A DNA stretch of 64,000 nt from positions 56,103-120,102 of the forward strand of contig JAGMBO010000040.1 in the NCBI GenBank assembly GCA_023129715.1. The letters run 5' to 3'. This document shows, in pieces, positions 46,453 through 55,466 of this stretch. Origin of the DNA: Candidatus Eiseniibacteriota bacterium. GTDB taxonomy: Bacteria; Eisenbacteria; RBG-16-71-46; CAIMUX01; WJJG01. Every line of letters starts with the position of its first letter. Within the stretch, counting starts at the first letter, position 1. The notes beneath the pieces are model-generated. The model made no database searches and was not told the DNA's origin. It saw nothing but the letters and a program-made list of their open reading frames with translations. The position numbers and the translations under genes are program-made.

Positions 46453-48288
46453 ATGCAGCGTTCGGGCACGTCCTTGGTCATCCTTGGCACGCTCTGCTTG
46501 CTGCTCGCCAGCAGCGCGTCGCTCCTCCTGGTCCTCGAACATGTCGGCGGGCTCAGCCTGCCGGGCTGCGGCGAGGGCAGCTCCTGCGCCCGGGCGGCAG
46601 CGAGCGCCTGGGCGCGCCTGCCGGTCATTCACTGGCCGACCGCGTTTCTCGGTTTCGCCTACTTCATCGGCGCCTTGGTCGCCTGGTTGCTCGCCCGCGC
46701 TCGCGTGCACTCGCTCTTCCGCCTAATCGTCCGCGTCGGGGCCCTTATCTCGCTGGGCCTTGTCGCTGTCCTGGTCCTTGCCGGCTACGCCTGCAACTAC
46801 TGCCTCACCGCCCATCTCGCTAATTTCGCCTTCTGGATCATCGTCGAACTCGCCCGGATCAAGCTGCCGCCGCCGGAGTGGCGCGCCTGGCGGCCGACCG
46901 GCGTGCTGATCGGCGCCTTCCTGGCCATCTCGGTCGTCTTGGGCGCAGTCCAGGCGCTCGAGTCGGGGCGCTTCGTCCGCGAGCAGGAAGCGGAACGTCA
47001 GGCCTCGGCCGAGCGGATCGCGGCGGCTTCCACAGCGGCGGGAACCGCGAGCACCCCCGCGGCAGGCTCTTCCGCGGCCAACGATTCACCCTGGGAGGAG
47101 GCATTCACCGGGCGCTACCTGCTCGGCCCCGAGGAAGCCGCCGTGCGGATCGTGACAATCACCGATTACCAGTGTCCCGACTGCGGGCGAATCGAAGACG
47201 ACATCATGGAGCTGCTCGCCCGCTACGAGAATGTTTCCTTCTCGACGAAGCACTTCCCGATGTGTGAGGCCTGCAATCCGCATGCGGTGCGCACGCTGCA
47301 TCCAAACGCCTGCTGGGCGGCACGGGCCGCCGAGGCCGCCGGACTGTTGCGCGGCGCCGAGGGCTTCTACCAGATGCACGACTGGCTGTTCAAGATCAAA
47401 GGCACCTTCGACCGCGAGAGCCTGCGCAGCAAGTTGGGCGAGCTCGGATACGACATCGAGACCTTCACGGGGATCATGCGCAGCCCGCAACCGCTCGAGT
47501 TCGTGCAAGCGGACATCGAGGAGGCGCTCTGGCTGGGACTCCACTACACGCCGATGGTCTTCATCAACGGCATCGAGATGAAAGGCGTCCGCTCACCCAA
47601 GGCGGTCGCGCGCACGGTCGAGGAAATCCTGGCCCTGGATCCCCCCCGGCGCACCGCCCAAGCCGATCAGCCGCCGCCGGCCCTGCAGAAATACATCGAC
47701 GATTGGCAGGGCCAGCGCGTGGTCCGTCTGCCGGCCGACTCACAGATCTGGAGCCTGGGAGCCGACGATCCCCGGGCGACGATCGTCCTCTGGGGCGACT
47801 ACCAGGAACCCAACACCGCCGAGGCGGATATCGCCATCCGCGCTCTGTTGGAGGAGCTGCCCGCGGCGCAGTACCACTTCCGCCACTACCCGGTTAATTC
47901 CAGCTGCAATCCGGCCTCCCCGATCGACAAGTACCCGCTCGCCTGCCTCGCCGCCACCGCCGCCGAGGCGGCTGGCCGGCTCGGCGGCCCCAATGCTTAT
48001 TGGGCAATGCATGCCTGGCTGATGGAACACCAGGCCGAGCTATCCGAGGAGGCGGTCCTGGGCGAGGCGGCCCGGCTCGGGCTGGACCGAGCGGCCTTCA
48101 CCCGCGCCCGGATGGGCGATCCGGCGGCAGCGGCGATCCGCGCGGATGGCGAGGCGGGCGGCCGGCTCGGCTTCCGCAGCATCCCGGCGATCTACGTCAA
48201 CGGCCGCAACGTCCCCCGCTGGAGCCTCGATGGCGCCGATACCCCGCTGCGGCGGATCCTGGAGCGGGCCCTGGAGGAGGCCTCCTAG
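46453..48288 (+). CDS. VKOR-DsbA-DsbA fusion, periplasmic disulfide-forming enzyme
   Basis: 611 residues. N-terminal VKOR domain (1-140): loop cysteines Cys39 and Cys45 (PGCGEGSSCARA), the conserved Ser-containing stretch and the quinone-side CxxC Cys114-NY-Cys117 (GYACNYCLTAH). After a linker, the first thioredoxin/DsbA-like domain has CPDC (Cys241-Cys244, DYQCPDCGRIEDD) and a cis-Pro loop YTPMVFING. A second DsbA-like domain aligns to it (DYQEPNTAEAD about 449, IPAIYVNG) but has no CxxC. The VKOR part should reoxidise the first DsbA with quinone; the second may bind substrates. GGGAGG lies 10 bases before the ATG. Last gene of the operon, 50 bp after the TMTC-like gene. Confidence 0.9.
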   Translation: MQRSGTSLVILGTLCLLLASSASLLLVLEHVGGLSLPGCGEGSSCARAAASAWARLPVIHWPTAFLGFAYFIGALVAWLLARARVHSLFRLIVRVGALISLGLVAVLVLAGYACNYCLTAHLANFAFWIIVELARIKLPPPEWRAWRPTGVLIGAFLAISVVLGAVQALESGRFVREQEAERQASAERIAAASTAAGTASTPAAGSSAANDSPWEEAFTGRYLLGPEEAAVRIVTITDYQCPDCGRIEDDIMELLARYENVSFSTKHFPMCEACNPHAVRTLHPNACWAARAAEAAGLLRGAEGFYQMHDWLFKIKGTFDRESLRSKLGELGYDIETFTGIMRSPQPLEFVQADIEEALWLGLHYTPMVFINGIEMKGVRSPKAVARTVEEILALDPPRRTAQADQPPPALQKYIDDWQGQRVVRLPADSQIWSLGADDPRATIVLWGDYQEPNTAEADIAIRALLEELPAAQYHFRHYPVNSSCNPASPIDKYPLACLAATAAEAAGRLGGPNAYWAMHAWLMEHQAELSEEAVLGEAARLGLDRAAFTRARMGDPAAAAIRADGEAGGRLGFRSIPAIYVNGRNVPRWSLDGADTPLRRILERALEEAS

Positions 48289-48463
48289 GCCAGGCCCTTC
48301 CAGTAGTCGAGGGGCCATGCGGCATGACGTTCTCAGGAACGCACGGCTCGATGAAGGGACCCCGAAGCCGCCCCGATACCCGACCCGCTTAGCAAGGGGA
48401 TGAAGCTCTCTCCGTGCAGGCCGATTCCGTGCATTGGCCGGTCCATGATGAATGCCGCCCGCC

Positions 48464-49345
48464 TCAGTCAACTATGTGGAGTTTCTTGCACAGCACCTGG
48501 TTAGTGGTTCTGAAGACACAGAAGAAAACCCCCCTAGGAACCCTGTGGCAGGCCTCGTCTCTGGCATCCCAAGTGAGTTCATGGATCCCGGCTTGCGACC
48601 AACGGTGGTCCACAAGATTCCGGATCCGACGGCCACGCAAATCATAAATGTCCATAGAAATGGGCCCCGGGCTCTTCAGCCTGTAGCCCAATGTCGCCTC
48701 CCCCATAATAGGATTCGCGACAACGAGATGTGTGGCCCCTTCCACTGTCAGGTGATCCGCGACGCCTGTTGCCGAGTAGTCAACTTCGAGGTACGGGTGC
48801 TCAGCGGGGTTCGAGTGCTCCTTCGAGCGAAACCGGCTGCACTTCTCTCCGCTGTATGCTCTGATCACGAGGCCATAGTTCTCGATTTCTCCATCGACCC
48901 ATGCCTGCACAAGATCCGTGATGTTGATTGTGTACCAGCCGAGATCCGGTCCGAAGGTGTATTGCACCCTTGGCGTGTCTTCGTGGGGTACGTGCTCCGT
49001 GTAGGGCCATGTTTCTTCATCCCAGTCTTGGGTAATCGCACGAAAATGGGTGTCGGTGTAGTAGTCGCCCGGGCAGCGCCAGCATCGGTAGATATGCAGG
49101 ACGGCGTCATTCACTGTGTCCTGGACATCGCTGATATCAAACCTGATCATGGTCCGCTCACGATGTGTCCCACAGCCACCGGAGTAGTTGGCCACCCACA
49201 GCTCAGTCTCCTCGGGTGGCGTCTCCGGGTGTTCAGGATCGGTGTACATATCATCAGTGGGTGGGAGTGCTATCGTGTCCGCTCGGGCGTGCAGAGCGAG
49301 CGTGCCGAATAGGAGCCCCACGAGAAGGAGATGACATATCCTCAT
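48464..49345 (-). CDS. Secreted DNRLRE-type protein with FlgD-like C-terminus
   Basis: 293 residues. The ATG at 49345 starts a signal peptide ([20 protein letters not shown]). Residues about 25-190 match the DNRLRE/CBM96-like jelly roll: '[20 protein letters not shown]', '[13 protein letters not shown]' and '[20 protein letters not shown]'. A FlgD-like tail follows ('[16 protein letters not shown]', '[20 protein letters not shown]'). Composition is less G+C-rich than the rest of the window. It lies 40 bp after the porin gene on the same strand and is probably co-transcribed. Likely a surface protein, perhaps carbohydrate-binding. Confidence 0.8.
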   Translation of the reverse strand: MRICHLLLVGLLFGTLALHARADTIALPPTDDMYTDPEHPETPPEETELWVANYSGGCGTHRERTMIRFDISDVQDTVNDAVLHIYRCWRCPGDYYTDTHFRAITQDWDEETWPYTEHVPHEDTPRVQYTFGPDLGWYTINITDLVQAWVDGEIENYGLVIRAYSGEKCSRFRSKEHSNPAEHPYLEVDYSATGVADHLTVEGATHLVVANPIMGEATLGYRLKSPGPISMDIYDLRGRRIRNLVDHRWSQAGIHELTWDARDEACHRVPRGVFFCVFRTTNQVLCKKLHIVD

Positions 49346-49385
49346 AACCAACAACCCCCCATCTTCTTGTCTCAACCTATCTCTC

Positions 49386-50552
49386 TCAGAGCTTGGCCTG
49401 GAGTCTGACGACCAGACGGCTGGCCTCTTCTTCCGCGGCTGCGGGAACTGACGTCGGAGTTTCGTAGTCAAGCCTGAGAGAGGAGTCTCCGTCGCCGAGT
49501 CCCATGGTGATCCCTACAGTCGCATAGCGGGACTTCAAATCCTCCGGACCATTGGATGCTCTGTCCCACACTTGATACCTGGCGTAGGGCTGGACATAGG
49601 GTGCTGCCTGGAAGCCGGTTGCGATCAAGTAGGCTCCCTCCACGTAATACGCCCGCATCTCGTGATCCTCGGGGTGGACCGAGGTCTCGTACTCGCCCAT
49701 GCCGACACCTCTCGCGAAACCCTTGCCGGCGTAATACTCTCCGCGCAGGAAAGCACTGTGGGTCTGGCAGTCGATACCTATGCCTGCTCTGTATCCGTTC
49801 CCGTGGAGCTGCTCCCAATCATCTGAGTAGCCAAGGTCCAACTCCACGTCGTTGTAGTACCCAGCGACCGACAGGCCCTCCAAGGGGGTGTGGAAAACGA
49901 GGCCGACATTGGCATCGTGTTCCTCGTCGAGCGTGCTGGCCGCCCCATTCAGGTAGGCCAGCTGTCCCTCAAGAGCCATGTGACCTTCCATGTCCAATTC
50001 GAAATCGCATACCGCGCCGATGGGATGGCATGGTGAGAAGGCCAGTGCCCACAGGGGCTTCTCGGCAGTAAGAACCGCGACGCATTCCTGACGCAGGTCG
50101 AACCCCCGCAGGATGTGTCCCTTCATAATGCCCAATCTCACATGCCGAAGAACCCTGTAGTGCACACCTCCTTCCATCAGCAGGAGTTGCCCGCCGCCCG
50201 TGCATGTTGCGACGCCGGCCTCGAGGGTGTACTCAACGTACTCACTGACCTCTCCGACGACTTCGAACGTCGCGTGTCGCACGGCGTAGCGATTGACGCC
50301 AGGGCCGAAGGAGGTCGCCAATGGAGGCCCATCGCCGAGGAACTCTGCCTGCACTGTCACACAGGCGTGGACTTCTGGCGCGGGGAACGCCACGGCCTTC
50401 CCGGTGCTTGGCATCAGGAGCATTCCAGTGAGAAGCAGCAGCGGGCGCAGGATGCAGCCTCTTGATGCGAAAAGCCGCTGCTGATAAGTAACATCCCCCG
50501 CGCGACGATTCCCTGAGATCGATGGCTGTATCGGAACAGTGACGCCGATCAA
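49386..50552 (-). CDS. Outer-membrane porin of the phosphate-selective O/P type
   Basis: 388 residues. AGGAG stands 5 bases before a TTG at 50552, the best-supported start; a hydrophobic signal (LRPLLLLTGMLLMPSTGKA) follows about 35 codons later. The rest alternates as amphipathic beta strands: 'YVEYTLEAGVATCTGGGQLL', 'LRLGIMKGHILRGFDLRQE'-like, 'LEGQLAYLNGAASTL', 'AAPYVQPYARYQVWDRAS' and a closing strand SRLVVRLQAKL with Leu at the end. This fits OprP/OprO-type porins. Selectivity unknown; the neighbouring DtxR-family gene raises the possibility of metal control. Confidence 0.75.
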   Translation of the reverse strand: MIGVTVPIQPSISGNRRAGDVTYQQRLFASRGCILRPLLLLTGMLLMPSTGKAVAFPAPEVHACVTVQAEFLGDGPPLATSFGPGVNRYAVRHATFEVVGEVSEYVEYTLEAGVATCTGGGQLLLMEGGVHYRVLRHVRLGIMKGHILRGFDLRQECVAVLTAEKPLWALAFSPCHPIGAVCDFELDMEGHMALEGQLAYLNGAASTLDEEHDANVGLVFHTPLEGLSVAGYYNDVELDLGYSDDWEQLHGNGYRAGIGIDCQTHSAFLRGEYYAGKGFARGVGMGEYETSVHPEDHEMRAYYVEGAYLIATGFQAAPYVQPYARYQVWDRASNGPEDLKSRYATVGITMGLGDGDSSLRLDYETPTSVPAAAEEEASRLVVRLQAKL

Positions 50553-50739
50553 AGTGACTCCTCCCTTCCCAGTCTTGCCTCACGAGCAGTTGGCCGAGAC
50601 CGCATCTGGACTGGTTCCCCCTGACCTGGTTTCCTGTCCCGATACGGGAAATGGCCTTGAGGCAGTCATCCCGGTTCGTGCTAACTGATTGACTTGCCGT
50701 CACATCCGGCTCCTCTTGCAGCAAGTGGTGCCTCGCGTG

Positions 50740-50754
50740 TTAGGCGAGCCAAAA
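50740..50754. promoter_or_regulatory. Candidate DtxR-family operator
   Basis: TTAGGCGAGCCAAAA is an imperfect palindrome close to the TTAGGC-N2-GCCTAA type of DtxR/MntR sites (one mismatch in the right arm). It lies about 190 bp upstream of the porin start and downstream of the DtxR-family gene. Eyeball match only. Confidence 0.4.
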
Positions 50755-51026
50755 GAATTACGTCCCCACCAACTTCAGGTCAAGGGGTTTCTTTTCGTCG
50801 GATACGAGGCGGTGGCGTCTGGGGCCCTCGGGCTTCAGGTATCCGAGTCCGGCGAGACGACCGACATGATCAACGTCAGCTCTTCCTTACGGTCGACCGG
50901 CGTTCCCAATGTCGCTGATCAGGTCCACTGAAGCGCTGGTAGTGATGACGCAGTGCAATGATCTATCGCGGCAGGCGTGGGCAGGTAAAGACACCCTCCT
51001 CCACAAGAGGCCCAACTGGACGTCGC

Positions 51027-51049
51027 CCGAGTTGCTCACGTGAACTCGG
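51027..51049. promoter_or_regulatory. Inverted repeat CCGAGTT-N9-AACTCGG
   Basis: Perfect 7-bp arms with a 9-base spacer, about 110 bp beyond the stop of the DtxR-family gene. Could be part of a terminator or an operator; no T tract. Confidence 0.4.
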
Positions 51050-51132
51050 TGACACCGCCCGCACAAGGGCATCCACCCTGACGAGCCTCTCAGCAAACGT
51101 GATCAAAACCGAGGTCCGCAACCCTCAATCTC

Positions 51133-51162
51133 TGTGCTCGTGCTCGCTGTGCTCGTGCTCAC
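51133..51162. repeat. 15-bp tandem repeat at the stop codon of the DtxR-family gene
   Basis: Two units (tgtgctcgtgctcgc, tgtgctcgtgctcac) start exactly at the gene's stop codon (51159-51161) and continue downstream of it. Confidence 0.8.
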
Positions 51163-51665
51163 TGTCGCTCCTTCCTGACCTCTTCCAGACACGATGAGAT
51201 GCACGGCTCGCAACATCCCTGGATGTCTTCATGCTCGCAGTAGTAGCGGAATCCGTCGAGCCAGGTGGAACCGGCGCGTGGACATGCTTCAACAAACTCC
51301 ATGAAGTGGATCAGTCGCCCCAGAATGGGCAACACGAGCGAGTGTTCCATCTTGCAGGCAGTCTCATCAGCGATATCCTTATCGACAGACAAGATCTTCA
51401 CGAAGAAGTCACGCAAGGTTTCGTGGCGCCGCACCACGCTCTTGGCAGCTTCTGTCCCCCGCGGCGTCAGAGTGATGAGGTCGTAGGGCGCATAGTTGAC
51501 CAGCCCTTTCTGCGACAGGGATTGGAGAGCCTGGGTGACCGAAGAGCTGTGGACGCGCAGGCGTGTGGCGATATCCTTCGCGCGGGCCGCCTGCTTTTCA
51601 GCAACGATGTGGAGTATCGCCTCCAGGTAGTCCTCAAGACTAGCGCTGAGTATCGCATTGTCCAT
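51159..51665 (-). CDS. DtxR/MntR-family metal-dependent regulator
   Basis: About 168 residues. AGGAGG precedes both the GTG at 51668 and the ATG at 51665 (7 or 10 bases). Winged-helix start 'SASLEDYLEAILHIVAEKQA' and recognition-helix region 'RLRVHSSSVTQALQSLSQKG', then the dimer/metal domain 'VVRRHETLRDFFVKIL' with 'DETACKMEHSLV' (Cys, Glu, His metal-ligand pattern). The C-terminus is unusually Cys-rich (YYCEHEDIQGCCEPCISSC) in place of an SH3-like domain and might sense metal or redox state. Expected to repress transport genes; the neighbouring porin operon is the obvious candidate target. Confidence 0.88.
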   Translation of the reverse strand: MDNAILSASLEDYLEAILHIVAEKQAARAKDIATRLRVHSSSVTQALQSLSQKGLVNYAPYDLITLTPRGTEAAKSVVRRHETLRDFFVKILSVDKDIADETACKMEHSLVLPILGRLIHFMEFVEACPRAGSTWLDGFRYYCEHEDIQGCCEPCISSCLEEVRKERQ

Positions 51666-51925
51666 CACGGAGATACCTCCTTCGCCCAACAACCAGTTTG
51701 TCGCCCAGGATCATGCGATGTCAAGAAATCGTCGCAATGGAACCGCACTAGGCCACGGCTCCCAGATTGAGCCAGCTTGGAGCGTGGCGCGGTTGCAGGG
51801 CAATGGCGGCTTGGTAGTGGACCCGATCGGAAGAAAGAGCTGACGTCGATCACCCCTGCTCTCTTGGGCCAAGCAGCAGTTCCGCGAGGCGACGCCTTGG
51901 GACAAGACTACACAGCGACCTCTTG

Positions 51926-54900
51926 CTACTGCAGGATCACGAGCCGTTTAGTCACCTGCTCCCCTCCTCCAGCAATCCGGCAGAAGTAGAGGCCGGCAGG
52001 CTGATCGCCGGCCTCCCACACCATGCGATGCCGGCCCGCCAACTGCGGCCTGTCCGCAAGCAGGGCCACCCGCCGCCCCGCCAGATCGAAGATCTCCAGC
52101 CTCACGGGACCCGCTGCCGGGAGAAAGAAAACGATCACCGCCCGCCGCGCCGCCGGATAGGGTGCGATCGACAGCGCGAGCCGATCGGGATCGCTGCCCA
52201 CACAGGGCGACGGTCCACCAGCAGAGCCCTCCTGATTGAGCAACCAGATCGTTTCGTCCACGCTACCATTGATCCCGAGGTCGATATCCACCGAGAGCTG
52301 ATCACCATGATCGAGCCAATTCAGATGGACGCGGTGGGCAGTGTTGGCACCAAGGCTGACGCCCTCGTGAGTGAAGGTCTCATAGCCGGCCGCCGATGCG
52401 ATCAGCGCTCGCAGATCGTAGCCCGTCGCATCGCCCGCATTCTCGACCCGCAGGCCACCATCACTCTGGATCTCATAGCGCAGCGTTCCTCCCCCCGCGA
52501 TCCCGATATGCTCGATTGCGCACAGGCGCTCCTCGGAAGCGAAGATCTTCAAGCCACTCATGCTATGCGTGCGCGCGGCCGGGCTGGGGTTCTCGACGAC
52601 TACACTCTGCCCATCACCTTCGTAGTACATCTCGTCGGTCTCAGTGTCGGTGACTCCATCGCGCTCATAGGAAAGGGCGGTTCCCGCATCCGTGAACACG
52701 CCCCACGAGAAGCTCCCCGTACCTAGGGAATCGAATTCACAAGCCCACGCACCATCCTCGAGACTGAAGGGAGTCGCTCCGGCCACGGCTTGGAAGGCCT
52801 GCTGGCAACCCCGCTGCCGCCCGAGGGGTTGGAAGCTGACCCCCACCTGTGGATTGGCCGTGATCTGCACATCTCCCGAGTACTCATAGGGCAACAAGGG
52901 AGGCTGGCTGAGGTAGCTTGCCGTCTCATCCATCAAGAAGATACCCCGGCCTTGGCCATGCCATTGACCGCCAAAGACATAGTCCCAGCTATCGGTCGCC
53001 GTATTGATCGTGTAGCGGATCGTCTCGTCACCTGCATAGAAGTTCTCATACGTATAGAGGTACTCGATATCGGGGTCCGTGGGATGGGACGCCGTCTTGA
53101 CGGGCACGATATAGTGCGCCATCTGCAGGTCGTCCCGCCACATCGCGAGGAATCGATGATTGCGCTCCTCGCCCGCGAGCATGGCTCTCACCGCATTGAG
53201 TGTCTCGGTCGGCCCGGTGGTGAGAATGTTGGCGAACTGATGCGCCAGATGTTGGGCACCGAACATGCGGGCGTGATAGCGATTGACCGTCATCTTGCCC
53301 GCCGTCTCGTTGCAGCCTCCCGCCGGAACATCGTAGAGCTGGCTGTAGCCGGGGAAAAGCGCCCCCAAGCTCACCAGTTCGTTGAAGACGAGACACGAAG
53401 AGAGAGAGAAGCCGAAACAGGACCCGTAGTGCATCTTGGGACACTGCAGCCAGTAGAGCACTGCCGAGGGCCGGAACCAGACGTTCCCCGGTGGGGGATT
53501 GAAGTAGCATTTCGCCTCTCCAAACGCGTCGACGAACATCGGCCAGCTGGGAAAAGCGTAGTCCGCGGGATAGGGATCGCCCGCCTCCTCCTCCATCCGT
53601 TTCGCCACGGCCGCCTCCCAGTCGAAGAAGGGCCACTCGGTGTAGGGATAGGCGGAGTAATCTTCCCAGCATGGGGGTGGCCACACCTCGTCGTAGGTCG
53701 AATGGTAGGAGGTGTTGTTGAACCCATAGCCATCGCGCCCGATCGTGAAGCGGTAGATCTCGAAATAGCCGCTCGAAGTATCCTCTGGGTCGCCATCCGT
53801 GGTATCAAAGACGCGGACTTGACATCGGTCAGCCGGCTCGTCCGGGATCAGGGGCACTTCCCACGGATAGCTGCCATCATCGGCAGTGCTGGCGACCAGG
53901 GTCTGCCAGGTTGGTGACGGATCATCGCCGTTGGTCGTGTAGTCGATCGCCACCACGCCACTCGTACTCGATGAGCTCCACGTGATCTCGTGCTCGGTCC
54001 CCACATACCACTGCTCTCCGCCATTCGGCTCAAGGACCGTGATCTCCTGTACATCACGGTACTTGATTGTCGTGATGTCGTATTCGCCGCCATCCCAGCT
54101 CTCCCCGGTGACATAGATCGCATCTCCATCGATGGCGATGGCATAGGCATCGTCATCGCCACCGGCGCGATCATAGACATCACTCCAGGCCGCGCCACAG
54201 CTGAGATCGTCGATCTCGAGCGAGTAATCGTAGTCGTAGCTGGGGCTGTAGAGCCGTCCGGCGACATGGGCCCGGCCCAAGGCATCAATCGCGACATCTC
54301 GGCCTTCCTCGGTGGCATAGGGCATGCCGGAGCAATGCGTCCGGAGGCATTGCTGGGCACCCGCCGTGTCATACTGGATCGTGACAATGCACGACTGGCC
54401 CCACGAAGCGCTATTGAGGCTCGTACCCGTAACCCAGACGCGCCCGCCCGCATCGACGGCAATCGCGCGAGCGATATCGATGCCGTTCGCTGGGCCGTCG
54501 TGGGTGGCGACCCAACGCTCGTACCCATCGGACGTCCGGTAGGCAACGGTGCCGTAATCCAGCGCCCCCAGGAAGCCGTTCATCTGACCAATGACATAGA
54601 CCGTACTTCCCGCCACGGCGATATCCCAGGCCAGATCGGGGTCGCTCTCCACCGTCCCGGCTCCATCCTTGCGCTTGGTCCATTGCTCCGTACCCGAGGC
54701 ATTGTACTTGACGGTCAGGAAATCGAGCCCGGTAAGGGAGCGGGCGGTGCCGCCGGCGATGTAGATGTTCCCCGCATCGTCGACGGTGATCGCCGTGGCG
54801 TAGTCGTTGAGCCCCCCATTGTAGCTCGCCGTCCAGCCCTGAGAGCCACTCGCCGCGTCATAGCGCACGGTCAGGACATTGTCATTGAGCAGCCCTCGGC

Positions 54901-55405
54901 TCTCCCCAGTGACATAGACATCGCTGCCATCGACCGCCACCGCATAGGCTTCGTCGTCGCCGCGCCCGCCATCGTAGCGTTTCTGCCATGTGAGCGATCC
55001 ATCCGCGGGATCGAGACCGAGGGTCAGATAGTCGTAGTCGTCGCCGTTCCAGCTCTCCCCGGTGACGAAGACCCCCGCAGTCGATACCGCCAACCCCCGC
55101 AGGACGTCATCGCCCGAGCCGCCGTCGTAGATCCGATCCCAGAGAAGCACATGGCTCGCCCCATCGTACTTGAGAACGACATAGTCGTAGTCGGAACCAT
55201 TGTGGCTCTTCCCGGCAACATAGATGTCCCCCGCCGCATCGCAGGCGATCCGCCGGCCATGGTCGTCGTAGCCCGCAGCATCGTAGTGAACGACCCAATC
55301 CTCCTGCAGGGTGGCAAGCGCAGGTGCCCCTGCGCCACTGAGCACGACAAGCAGAGACGGGACCAGCGAGAAGAGAAGGGAACGGCGCGTTCTTCTACGG
55401 CACAT
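51926..55405 (-). CDS. Secreted SBBP beta-propeller + KNH Ig-like + papain-like domain + FlgD-like C-terminus
   Basis: 1159 residues. GGGAGG is 5 bases before the ATG; signal peptide LLFSLVPSLLVVLSGAGA. Residues about 40-430 are SBBP-type propeller repeats ('DIYVAGKSHNGSDYDYVVLK', 'VYVTGESWDGGEYDITTIKY'). Residues about 435-530 form one Kre9/KNH-like unit ('ITVLEPNGGEQWYVGTEHEI'), the same fold as the giant lipoprotein's repeats. Residues about 590-830 hold a cysteine-peptidase-like pattern: Cys663 in HYGSCFGFSLSSCL and His764 in MAHYIVPVKT, then YTYENFYAGDE. The end is FlgD-like ('LEIFDLAGRRVALLAD', 'GLYFCRIAGGGEQ'). Probably a surface protein with protease or processing activity. Confidence 0.78.
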   Translation of the reverse strand: MCRRRTRRSLLFSLVPSLLVVLSGAGAPALATLQEDWVVHYDAAGYDDHGRRIACDAAGDIYVAGKSHNGSDYDYVVLKYDGASHVLLWDRIYDGGSGDDVLRGLAVSTAGVFVTGESWNGDDYDYLTLGLDPADGSLTWQKRYDGGRGDDEAYAVAVDGSDVYVTGESRGLLNDNVLTVRYDAASGSQGWTASYNGGLNDYATAITVDDAGNIYIAGGTARSLTGLDFLTVKYNASGTEQWTKRKDGAGTVESDPDLAWDIAVAGSTVYVIGQMNGFLGALDYGTVAYRTSDGYERWVATHDGPANGIDIARAIAVDAGGRVWVTGTSLNSASWGQSCIVTIQYDTAGAQQCLRTHCSGMPYATEEGRDVAIDALGRAHVAGRLYSPSYDYDYSLEIDDLSCGAAWSDVYDRAGGDDDAYAIAIDGDAIYVTGESWDGGEYDITTIKYRDVQEITVLEPNGGEQWYVGTEHEITWSSSSTSGVVAIDYTTNGDDPSPTWQTLVASTADDGSYPWEVPLIPDEPADRCQVRVFDTTDGDPEDTSSGYFEIYRFTIGRDGYGFNNTSYHSTYDEVWPPPCWEDYSAYPYTEWPFFDWEAAVAKRMEEEAGDPYPADYAFPSWPMFVDAFGEAKCYFNPPPGNVWFRPSAVLYWLQCPKMHYGSCFGFSLSSCLVFNELVSLGALFPGYSQLYDVPAGGCNETAGKMTVNRYHARMFGAQHLAHQFANILTTGPTETLNAVRAMLAGEERNHRFLAMWRDDLQMAHYIVPVKTASHPTDPDIEYLYTYENFYAGDETIRYTINTATDSWDYVFGGQWHGQGRGIFLMDETASYLSQPPLLPYEYSGDVQITANPQVGVSFQPLGRQRGCQQAFQAVAGATPFSLEDGAWACEFDSLGTGSFSWGVFTDAGTALSYERDGVTDTETDEMYYEGDGQSVVVENPSPAARTHSMSGLKIFASEERLCAIEHIGIAGGGTLRYEIQSDGGLRVENAGDATGYDLRALIASAAGYETFTHEGVSLGANTAHRVHLNWLDHGDQLSVDIDLGINGSVDETIWLLNQEGSAGGPSPCVGSDPDRLALSIAPYPAARRAVIVFFLPAAGPVRLEIFDLAGRRVALLADRPQLAGRHRMVWEAGDQPAGLYFCRIAGGGEQVTKRLVILQ

Positions 55406-55466
55406 GATAGCCTCCCTCGGACGTGGGACTCGATCGGTTGCGCCAGTTTACGCGATCTGCCTGCGT

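Larger units (their letters stand above)
50553..51158. other. Intergenic region between porin and DtxR-family genes
   Basis: About 600 bp, no convincing gene. It contains a DtxR-like site (50740-50754), a 7-bp inverted repeat (51027-51049) and a 15-bp repeat at its far end. The porin promoter must lie here; no clear -35/-10 pair identified. Confidence 0.5.

Noticed and set aside
50689..51096. Small frames (60-80 codons) in the porin-dtxR gap
   Set aside because: No ribosome-binding site, no family pattern, and several overlap each other on both strands.
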